From assembly GCA_009924095.1 (NCBI GenBank), contig RFSG01000010.1:1-46194 (forward strand): DNA of 46,194 nt. The letters are read 5' to 3'. Source of the stretch: Sphingobacteriia bacterium. Its GTDB lineage: Bacteria > Bacteroidota > Bacteroidia > J057 > RFSG01. Position numbers and translations under genes: made by a program. The notes beneath the pieces were generated by a model. It ran no database searches, was not told the origin of the DNA, and saw only the letters and a list, made by a program, of their open reading frames with translations. Positions 18,542 through 25,507 of this stretch are shown piece after piece (position 1 is the first letter of the stretch; each line of letters begins with the position of its first letter).

Positions 18542-19719
18542 TCCTAATTTTAGCTTGGGCGTTGCTTTCCTTGTTTATTAAGGTTCAGGGGCAAGCGGTA
18601 AAAGTATTAATTGAACCATTTTCTCAATTGCAAAGGGTCACCTTTACAGCTATTGGTAAAGAAACGTGGGTTACTGTAAATGATTCTTTTCCTGAAACAA
18701 TTCTTACCTTATCTCCAGGCCAACAAGTTCAGTTAACCTTAATAGGCTCAAAGGTAAGACTTTCACAAGGCAGTAAATATTTAGGGGATTGGCCATCTTT
18801 ATTATTTTGGACTGCCGATTCCACAGGAGGTTTTAAACTCGGGCAAGAGCCTTCAAAAAATACCAAACATTACTTTGGCCATTTGCAAATACAAGTTGCT
18901 CGTCAAAAATTAAAATTGGTTAATCTACTTTGGATGGAACAATATGTGAAAGGGGTTGTGGCTGCAGAAGGAGGGATATATAAAACCCCTGAGTTTTTAA
19001 AAGTTCAAGCCATTTGTAGCCGAACTTACGCCGTTCGAAATTTAGGGAAATATGCTAAAGAAGGATTCGACCTTAACGACAAGGTGGATTGTCAAGTATA
19101 TAAAGGAGTGCCACAAGCCTCCTCTTTAATTGACCAGGCTGTTGCCCAAACCCAAGGGCTTATTCTAACAGACCCCTATGGAGAAGTGATTGATGCTGTC
19201 TTCTCTGCGAATTGTGGAGGACAATCTGCAAATAGTGAAGATGTTTGGTCTTCCCCCTCAGCTTATTTAAGATCCACTCCATCTTATGATCAATACCGAG
19301 AATTTAGAAATTCAGAATGGTCGTATAATCTCTCCAGATTGGATTTTTTAAGAATCTTATCTGGATACTACCATTTCCCAGTTTATGAATATACAATCAT
19401 CCCGGATATTAGCGGTAGAGTAAAGGAATTACAACTGAATGGCGACCCGCGTTGGGTTATCATTGGAACCGAAATTCGACAACTATTAAAACTAAAAAGC
19501 ACTAGATTTCGAATTCGAGAATTCGAAAACCAATGTTTTATTTCTGGCCAAGGCTTTGGACATGGAGTAGGAATGTGCCAAGATGGTGCTTATAAGCTAT
19601 CCACCTTGGGATGGTCTCATGAAGAAATCCTTCGTCATTTTTATGCTGGCGTTAAACTCATTACCATTGATAGCTTTTTGAGTAATCATCGGACTAATTA
19701 TCATCTGGCAGCAGAATAA
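18529..19719 (+). CDS. SpoIID/LytB domain protein
   Basis: 396 residues. Signal peptide to about residue 20. The SpoIID/LytB (amidase enhancer) domain runs from about 135 to 385: VKGVVAAEGG..., KVQAICSRTYAV, VFSANCGGQSANSEDVW, and the terminal GQGFGHGVGMCQDGAYKL...HFYAGVKL. In Bacillus SpoIID is a lytic transglycosylase acting on stripped glycan strands; relatives in non-sporulating bacteria probably act on septal or turnover peptidoglycan. It overlaps lpxB by 13 nt, so the two are coupled. No sporulation genes are nearby, and a sporulation role is not implied. Confidence 0.9.
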   Translation: MYRLILILAWALLSLFIKVQGQAVKVLIEPFSQLQRVTFTAIGKETWVTVNDSFPETILTLSPGQQVQLTLIGSKVRLSQGSKYLGDWPSLLFWTADSTGGFKLGQEPSKNTKHYFGHLQIQVARQKLKLVNLLWMEQYVKGVVAAEGGIYKTPEFLKVQAICSRTYAVRNLGKYAKEGFDLNDKVDCQVYKGVPQASSLIDQAVAQTQGLILTDPYGEVIDAVFSANCGGQSANSEDVWSSPSAYLRSTPSYDQYREFRNSEWSYNLSRLDFLRILSGYYHFPVYEYTIIPDISGRVKELQLNGDPRWVIIGTEIRQLLKLKSTRFRIREFENQCFISGQGFGHGVGMCQDGAYKLSTLGWSHEEILRHFYAGVKLITIDSFLSNHRTNYHLAAE

Positions 19720-19749
19720 TTCCTGCCACTTCTCATATCTGTTTTTTTA

Positions 19750-19757
19750 TACCTTTG
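19750..19757 (+). promoter_or_regulatory. -7 element 4 nt before the nuoH start
   Basis: TACCTTTG, then TTAT, then ATG (19762). It matches TAnnTTTG and gives nuoH its own predicted leaderless transcript, separate from the surE-lpxB-spoIID operon. Confidence 0.55.
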
Positions 19758-19761
19758 TTAT

Positions 19762-20793
19762 ATGGATTTTGTGCTAACAGATCGCCTTATTTTGATCGGG
19801 TTATCCCTGTTTACCCTGATCACCGTTGCAGCTTATACGGTTTATGCAGAACGAAAAGTTTGTGCATTGATACAACAAAGGATTGGCCCTAATCGAGTGG
19901 GCCCGTTTGGTTTATTACAACCTCTTGCCGATGTAATTAAATTATTGCTGAAAGAAGATATTGTACCCACCTATGCAAATAAAACTTTGCATTTTATTGC
20001 ACCCGTAATTTCAGTAAGCCTTGCCCTATCTGGTCTTGCAGTATTACCTTTTGCAAGAGGAGTTTATATCGCAGATGTGAATATCGGTATTTTATATGTT
20101 TTGGCCGTAGGCTCTATTGCAATATATGGCGTAACCCTATCCGGATGGTCCTCTAATAGTAAGTATGCATTATTGGGAGGACTTCGTTCTTCTGCTCAAA
20201 TGATATCTTACGAGCTAAGTTTGGGTCTATCTGTAATTTCAGTCGTATTGTTAACGAATGAGTTTGCTCCCGAGGGATCAGAATTTCTAAAAATTAGTTC
20301 TATTGTAGAAGCTCAAACTGGAATGTGGAATGTATTTAGGAACCCGATTGGGTTTTTCATATTTGCTACTTGCGCATTTGCAGAAGCCAATCGTGCTCCT
20401 TTTGATTTAGCAGAAGCAGAACAAGAATTAGTAGGTGGATTTCATACTGAATACAGCTCCATGAAATTTGCAAATTTCTTTTTGGCAGAATATATCCACG
20501 TAATTATGGGGTCAGCCATGATAACTACCTTGTTTTTTGGAGGATATTTGTTACCCTTCGAAAGTCAATTAAAAGCTATGGGAGTGATGGAGGGGATTTT
20601 AGGTACATTATTACAAGTTGGTTCTTTCCTTTTAAAAACTTTCTTCTTCATGTTTGTGTTTATCTGGGTACGATGGACGTTACCAAGATTTAAGTATAAT
20701 CAATTAATGGATATTGGATGGAAGTGGTTTTTACCTATTGCCATCATAAATATCATGTTAGTTGCAGCCGTGCTCGCACTCTGGGAAGCTTAA
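19762..20793 (+). CDS. nuoH: NADH-quinone oxidoreductase subunit H
   Basis: Membrane subunit of respiratory complex I that contributes to the quinone-binding chamber. 343 residues with eight or nine membrane helices. Conserved loops: AERKVCALIQQRIGPNRVGP at about 29-48, LLKEDIVP at 62-69, GGLRSSAQMISYE near 140, and EANRAPFDLAEAEQELVGGFHTEYS at about 208-232. It is normally inside a nuoA-N cluster; here it stands alone between a SpoIID-like gene and clpC, with its own promoter. The remaining complex I genes must be elsewhere if the enzyme is complete. Confidence 0.96.
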   Translation: MDFVLTDRLILIGLSLFTLITVAAYTVYAERKVCALIQQRIGPNRVGPFGLLQPLADVIKLLLKEDIVPTYANKTLHFIAPVISVSLALSGLAVLPFARGVYIADVNIGILYVLAVGSIAIYGVTLSGWSSNSKYALLGGLRSSAQMISYELSLGLSVISVVLLTNEFAPEGSEFLKISSIVEAQTGMWNVFRNPIGFFIFATCAFAEANRAPFDLAEAEQELVGGFHTEYSSMKFANFFLAEYIHVIMGSAMITTLFFGGYLLPFESQLKAMGVMEGILGTLLQVGSFLLKTFFFMFVFIWVRWTLPRFKYNQLMDIGWKWFLPIAIINIMLVAAVLALWEA

Positions 20794-20819
20794 AATCTTT
20801 TCGTCCCAAGTTTCGTTAT

Positions 20820-20835
20820 AGTGGCATAATGCGGC
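20820..20835 (+). promoter_or_regulatory. Shared motif AGTGGCATAATnnnGC upstream of clpC
   Basis: AGTGGCATAATGCGGC lies 17-32 nt before the clpC ATG. The same 11-mer with GC at the same distance occurs at 39256 before the second DUF2723 gene. It resembles a sigma-54 promoter, but GG and GC are 9 nt apart rather than the required 10, so I only call it a shared motif. Confidence 0.3.
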
Positions 20836-20852
20836 ATTAGGTCGCTTTTAAT

Positions 20853-23387
20853 ATGGAAGCAAATTTCTCCAACCGAGTACGTGATGTAATTTCTTACAGT
20901 CGCGAAGAAGCTCTTCGTTTAGGCCACGATTATATTGGCACCGAACACTTATTGTTAGGGTTAATTCGGGATGGTGACGGCGTCGCTATTAAACTCCTTA
21001 AAGACTTAAATGTAGATTTAGTTCGCCTTCGGAAATCTGTAGAAGATATGATCCGTACGAACAATTCTTCCCTAAATGTGGGCAACATCCCCCTTACCAA
21101 ACAAGCTGAAAAAGCACTGAAAGTAACATATCTTGAAGCTAAACTTTTTAAATCTGACCTAATTGGTACTGAGCATTTACTCCTATCCCTGCTTCGAGAT
21201 GAAGACAATATCGCTGCTCAAGTATTGTCTAAATCAGGTGTTAATTATGATGTGATCATGAATGAGCTTAAAGCAACTGGTCCCACCAATCCTGGAAATG
21301 TTAGAATGGCAGCAGCAACTCCTGACAATCCTGACCCCATGGAAGCCGGTGCTTCTGGTGATAAATCCAAAAAACAAAGCAAATCTAAAACACCAGTTCT
21401 AGATAACTTCGGACGAGACCTTACCCGCGCCGCAGAAGAAAATAAACTCGACCCTATTGTGGGTAGAGAAAAAGAAATTGAAAGAGTTGCACAGGTACTC
21501 AGCCGACGTAAAAAAAATAATCCAGTTTTAATTGGAGAACCAGGAGTCGGAAAAACCGCAATTGCTGAAGGGTTAGCTTTGCGTATTACCCAACGAAAAG
21601 TGAGTCGGGTATTGTTTAATAAAAGAGTAGTTACCCTAGATATCGCCTCTTTGGTAGCAGGAACAAAATATAGGGGCCAGTTCGAAGAAAGAATGAAGGC
21701 CGTAATGGCAGAGTTGGAAAAATCTCCCGACGTAATTCTATTTATTGATGAACTCCATACACTCGTGGGTGCCGGAGGTGCTTCAGGTTCCTTGGATGCC
21801 TCTAATATGTTCAAGCCCGCTTTGGCAAGAGGAGAAATTCAATGTATTGGTGCTACAACCCTTGATGAATACCGCCAATACATAGAAAAAGATGGAGCAT
21901 TAGAAAGACGGTTTCAAAAAATTATCGTAGAGCCTACTTCTCTTGAAGAAACCATCCTCATTCTCAATAATATTAAAAATAAATATGAAGATCACCATAA
22001 TGTAACCTATACCCCTCAAGCCATTGAAGCTTGTGTACATTTAAGCGATAGGTATATTAGTGATCGTCATTTCCCAGACAAAGCCATTGACGTATTAGAT
22101 GAAGCCGGATCACGGGTGCATCTTTCTAACATACATGTGCCTAAAAGTATTTTGAATCTGGAAGCCAGAATTGAAGAAATTAAAGAAATAAAAAACAAGG
22201 TCGTTAAAAGCCAAAACTATGAAGAAGCTGCCCGATTACGGGATGAAGAAAAGCGTCTTTTAGAAGAATTGGATACTGCAAAATTGGCTTGGGAAGAAGA
22301 AACCCGATTGAGTAGATATGAGGTTTCAGCGGATAATGTTGCAGAAGTAGTCGCTATGATGACAGGCATTCCTGTTACCAAAGTTGCTGAAGGTGATGCC
22401 GCAAGATTGGTTAATATGGCGGATGAACTCAAAAAGAGAATTATCGGTCAAGATGCTGCCATTGAAAAATTAGTAAAAGCAATTAAGAGATCTCGATTGG
22501 GTTTAAAAGATCCCAATAAACCAATTGGGTCATTTATCTTCTTAGGTCAAACAGGGGTTGGTAAAACCGAATTGGCAAAAGAACTAGCCCGTTATTTATT
22601 TGATACTGATGACGCTTTAGTTCGGGTAGATATGAGTGAGTATATGGAGAAATTCTCTGTATCAAGGTTGGTTGGTGCCCCTCCGGGATATGTTGGTTAT
22701 GAAGAAGGCGGACAACTAACCGAAAAAGTGAGACGTAAGCCTTATTGTGTAATTCTGTTAGACGAGATTGAAAAAGCACATCCTGATGTATTTAATATCT
22801 TACTCCAAACATTGGATGATGGAATATTAACCGATGGATTAGGCAGAAGAGTGGATTTTAGAAATACCATTATCATTATGACCTCGAATGTTGGGGCAAG
22901 GGAAATAAAAGACTTTGGAACGGGTGTTGGATTTTCTACTGCTGGTAAGGTGGCAAAATCTTTCGATACCATGAAGAGTACTTTGGAATCTGCACTGCGA
23001 AAAGTATTCAGACCAGAATTCCTCAACCGTATTGACGATGTGATTGTTTTTGGAGCACTCGAAAAAGAACATATCTTCAAGATTATCGAAATTTCTTTAG
23101 GCAAGGTTTTCGCTAGAATTAAAGAAATGGGATATGAAATTTCAATAACCGATAAAGCCAAAGAATTTATTGCGAATAAAGGTTATGATCAACAGTTTGG
23201 AGCAAGACCTCTTAATCGCGCGATTCAAAAATATTTGGAAGATCCAGTCGCTGACGAAATCCTTAAAGGTGATTTTAAAGAGGGAGAATCCATTGAAGCA
23301 GATTATAATGCCGAAGATGATCGAATTGTGATTAATCGATTACCTGGTAAAAAATCAGGACGTAAAAAATCGGCCCCAACCTCTTAA
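20853..23387 (+). CDS. clpC: ClpC-type AAA+ ATPase of the Clp protease
   Basis: Hexameric unfoldase that feeds ClpP. 844 residues: Clp N-terminal double repeat about 3-145, a linker with a Lys/Ser-rich stretch about 165-180, first AAA+ domain with Walker A GEPGVGKT at 228-235 and a Walker B FIDELH, a UVR coiled motif NYEEAARLRDEEKRLLEEL near 455-473, second AAA+ domain with Walker A GQTGVGKT near 565-572, and a C-terminal D2-small domain. The UVR motif and length identify ClpC rather than ClpA or ClpB. The string AGTGGCATAAT sits 22 nt before the ATG. An intrinsic terminator follows at 23405. Confidence 0.96.
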   Translation: MEANFSNRVRDVISYSREEALRLGHDYIGTEHLLLGLIRDGDGVAIKLLKDLNVDLVRLRKSVEDMIRTNNSSLNVGNIPLTKQAEKALKVTYLEAKLFKSDLIGTEHLLLSLLRDEDNIAAQVLSKSGVNYDVIMNELKATGPTNPGNVRMAAATPDNPDPMEAGASGDKSKKQSKSKTPVLDNFGRDLTRAAEENKLDPIVGREKEIERVAQVLSRRKKNNPVLIGEPGVGKTAIAEGLALRITQRKVSRVLFNKRVVTLDIASLVAGTKYRGQFEERMKAVMAELEKSPDVILFIDELHTLVGAGGASGSLDASNMFKPALARGEIQCIGATTLDEYRQYIEKDGALERRFQKIIVEPTSLEETILILNNIKNKYEDHHNVTYTPQAIEACVHLSDRYISDRHFPDKAIDVLDEAGSRVHLSNIHVPKSILNLEARIEEIKEIKNKVVKSQNYEEAARLRDEEKRLLEELDTAKLAWEEETRLSRYEVSADNVAEVVAMMTGIPVTKVAEGDAARLVNMADELKKRIIGQDAAIEKLVKAIKRSRLGLKDPNKPIGSFIFLGQTGVGKTELAKELARYLFDTDDALVRVDMSEYMEKFSVSRLVGAPPGYVGYEEGGQLTEKVRRKPYCVILLDEIEKAHPDVFNILLQTLDDGILTDGLGRRVDFRNTIIIMTSNVGAREIKDFGTGVGFSTAGKVAKSFDTMKSTLESALRKVFRPEFLNRIDDVIVFGALEKEHIFKIIEISLGKVFARIKEMGYEISITDKAKEFIANKGYDQQFGARPLNRAIQKYLEDPVADEILKGDFKEGESIEADYNAEDDRIVINRLPGKKSGRKKSAPTS

Positions 23388-23404
23388 GTATTTTGAATTA
23401 TTTT

Positions 23405-23436
23405 AAATCCCGGACCTTTAATTCCGGGATTTTTTT
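23405..23436 (+). terminator. Intrinsic terminator of clpC
   Basis: AAATCCCGGA (23405-23414), 8-nt loop, TCCGGGATTT (23423-23432), then further T. A perfect 10-bp stem 18 nt after the clpC stop. Confidence 0.93.
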
Positions 23437-23535
23437 GTCCCTAATAAATTCCTTCAAACCTGACTATTCAAACCCTTCAAGGTTTCAAAATAAAAGCATT
23501 TAAATCATGAGTTAGAGACAAGTAGAGGGTAAAGT

Positions 23536-23737
23536 TAATTTTGTGATTTAGGTTAATAACAGGTCTATTGAACTGATAATATATGAATCAGTATTTAATA
23601 GATTAGTTTACTATCAATAAAAATCAAGCGATTTTCAACAAAAGTTTCCAACTACTATTGTCCAGTAAACCGTAAATTGAGTTAGGCGGGAGGAGGGATG
23701 GCTAAGATTAATCCCCCTCCGCCTCCTAATTTTTTTT
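23536..23737 (+). ncRNA. Possible non-coding transcript ending in a GC-rich hairpin
   Basis: TAATTTTG (23536-23543) matches the -7 element, though no -33 box is visible. About 20 nt later a two-part hairpin is seen: TCTATT (23564-23569) and ACTGAT (23572-23577) pair with ATCAGT (23587-23592) and AATAGA (23597-23602). The segment ends in an imperfect GC-rich stem TTAGGCGGGAGGAGGG (23682-23697)/CCCCCTCCGCCTCCTAA (23713-23729) followed by eight T. No reading frame of note lies inside. The unit is separated from clpC by its terminator. The evidence is weaker than for the RNA at 3319-3427. Confidence 0.35.
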
Positions 23738-24124
23738 AGCGCCTCCCAAACTAATAAATTATTTCTCTTTTTTCAAAAGAAAAGCATCCTGAAGTATTTC
23801 CAAATTGTATGCATCCTCCCTGCAACTCCTATTTTATTTCCATCATATTATTTGAATCATCCCTTCGAATAAATCCTCTTAAATCCCCTTGCAATTAAAT
23901 ACAATTCCTATCAATCCTTATTTAATTAAAAAAGTAATTTAAGTCCAAAATTTAGTAAAATAATTTATGAAATTTTGTCTTTACATTCAACCTCTAAATA
24001 TATTTCCATAATGCCGTCTATCCAGATAATTATTTAACACCTGAATCCAATTCTCATATCTAACCCTAACAAAAAAAATTCCGGATATACCTGAATTATA
24101 ATACTCTTGTAAGGGTAAATCATT
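23738..24124. other. AT-rich intergenic stretch without visible features
   Basis: About 390 nt of AT-rich DNA between the GC-rich hairpin and the truncated hydrolase. Both strands were scanned for reading frames, TAnnTTTG elements and strong inverted repeats, and none stood out. It could be decayed coding DNA, given the truncated genes that follow. Confidence 0.5.
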
Positions 24125-24493
24125 TTATTTTTCAAACTTCAATTTCAAAAACTTCAACGATTTTTCCATTGCATCTTTTGAGTATTCTTTATTATGTTTT
24201 GGATTACTGGGATTAGCAAAAGCATGGTCAGCAGCATAAGTATGTACAGTTAATTTTTTACCCGCCTTTTTCATATTGCTTTTAAAATTATCTACTACTT
24301 GGGTAGAAAAGAATTTATCTTGATCAGCAAATATTCCCAAAACATCACAAGATAAAGTCTTTAATTTATCTACCGATTCTTCAGGCATACCGTAATAAAT
24401 CACACAACCTTTGGCCTGATTACCAGCTAACAATGCTGCTTGTAATGACCACGATCCACCCATACACCCTAATTGGAAAGCCAGCACAACATC
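24125..24493 (-). pseudogene. Truncated dienelactone hydrolase family protein
   Basis: The frame encodes about 120 residues equal to the C-terminal half of a dienelactone hydrolase-like alpha/beta hydrolase. It begins at the nucleophile elbow LGCMGGSWSLQAALLAG; the usual GxCxGG spacing appears short by one residue, consistent with a damaged junction. It then holds CVIYYGMPEESVDKL, the catalytic-Asp region FADQDKFF and the catalytic-His region YAADHAFANPS. The N-terminal half (about 110 or more residues with strands 1-4) is absent; a stop closes the frame at 24494-24496 and only a GTG at 24487 is available. A functional fold is unlikely. The family normally hydrolyses cyclic esters. Confidence 0.75.
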
Positions 24494-24984
24494 CTAAGCT
24501 TCATATTGCACTGACCTTATTATTTGTTGTATTGTCACAAGTTTCTTTTCGTCAAGAGTATATCTCCAATGTAGAATATTTAAGAGTAGATAGGTTTCGG
24601 TCCGTAACACACCAAAATATTTTACAATCCTATTTTAGTCAATGGTTTCATCCTCATAAACAAGTGAAAACCTTCTCAAAATTATGGAGACAAGTTCCGT
24701 ATCCAGTAGTTATTCAAAAATGTGATCATCATGGATTTAGAGAATATCTTCGAAAATATAGAATTACCTATGCTGCAGAACCTTATTTTTCTTCCTACCT
24801 GGTAAAAGTTCCTCGGTTTTATGTGTGGACCGCAACTCCAACTTACTTGGAATGGAGCGTAAAAAATAAATATACGCAGCTTATCTGTAAAAAATTAACC
24901 CACATGGACGATTATCATCAGTTGTTTTATTGTTTTTGTAAGCAAAATCTCAAGTACAGGGACACGATTTTAAATCAAAAATGA
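24433..24984 (+). CDS. Unidentified, probably 5'-truncated reading frame
   Basis: 183 codons, not recognised. The first 18 codons are antisense to the hydrolase fragment and look non-coding. From about 24487 the translation becomes protein-like: a hydrophobic segment IALTLLFVVLSQVSF and then a basic, Tyr/His-rich domain of about 140 residues (WFHPHKQVKTF, KCDHHGFREYLRKYRITYAAEP, FYVWTATPTYLEW). This could be the last membrane helix and C-terminal domain of a larger integral membrane protein. No in-frame start lies between 24487 and the helix, so I suspect the 5' end was lost at the same junction that truncated the hydrolase. Function unknown. Confidence 0.4.
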   Translation: MLLVMTTIHPYTLIGKPAQHPKLHIALTLLFVVLSQVSFRQEYISNVEYLRVDRFRSVTHQNILQSYFSQWFHPHKQVKTFSKLWRQVPYPVVIQKCDHHGFREYLRKYRITYAAEPYFSSYLVKVPRFYVWTATPTYLEWSVKNKYTQLICKKLTHMDDYHQLFYCFCKQNLKYRDTILNQK

Positions 24985-25001
24985 CTTCTGATTCCCTGCG
25001 G

Positions 25002-25009
25002 TAATTTTG
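25002..25009 (+). promoter_or_regulatory. Bacteroidota -7 element upstream of gcvH
   Basis: TAATTTTG matches TAnnTTTG; a second near match TATCTTCG follows at 25010-25017. Either would give a 5' leader of about 22-30 nt before the ATG at 25044. Confidence 0.45.
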
Positions 25010-25043
25010 TATCTTCGCATTTATAACCAGCAAGATTTAGATT

Positions 25044-25424
25044 ATGAATTTTCCACAAAGTTTATTGTACACCAAAGATCATGAGTGGGTACAAATTGAA
25101 GGAGAAATAGCAACCGTTGGCATCACTGACTTTGCCTCCAGAGAACTAGGGGATATCGTTTATGTAGAAATCGAAACCTTAGGAGAAAAATTAGCTGAAC
25201 ATGGGGTCTTTGGAACCATAGAAGCGGTAAAAACAGTCTCTGACCTTTTCCTTCCAATCGCAGGAGAAATTGTGGAAGTTAACACCAAACTAAATGATCA
25301 ACCTGAAGTTGTTAATCATGATCCCTATGGAGAGGGTTGGTTAGTTAAAGTAAAAGTTTCGGCAGACGCCGATAAAACTGGTTTACTAGACGCTTCTAAT
25401 TACCAGAAAATGATAGGAGTGTAA
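25044..25424 (+). CDS. gcvH: Glycine cleavage system H protein
   Basis: Lipoyl carrier that shuttles the aminomethyl group between the P, T and L proteins of glycine cleavage. 126 residues, the normal size. It has the N-terminal YTKDHEWVQIEG at 9-20, ITDFASRELGDIVYVE at 27-42, the lipoylation loop GTIEAVKTVSDLFLP at 57-71 with the modified lysine at 63, and the family end NHDPYGEGWLVKVKVS. No gcvT or gcvP is adjacent. It has its own promoter; the next plus-strand gene starts 83 nt later. Confidence 0.97.
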   Translation: MNFPQSLLYTKDHEWVQIEGEIATVGITDFASRELGDIVYVEIETLGEKLAEHGVFGTIEAVKTVSDLFLPIAGEIVEVNTKLNDQPEVVNHDPYGEGWLVKVKVSADADKTGLLDASNYQKMIGV

Positions 25425-25507
25425 GACCTTAAGTCTTCCTTACTATTCATTCTGATTAGGTCTGAAATCTATAACAATCCGAAGGATATACTCGTTTTGA
25501 GGCTGAT

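Noticed and set aside
20820-20835. Sigma-54 promoter for clpC
   Set aside because: GG and GC are separated by 9 nt, not 10, at both this site and 39256; sigma-54 is strict about this spacing.
24433-24984. Transposase or insertion-sequence remnant
   Set aside because: No DDE or HUH motif, terminal inverted repeats or target duplication seen; the sequence looks like a C-terminal domain after a membrane helix.
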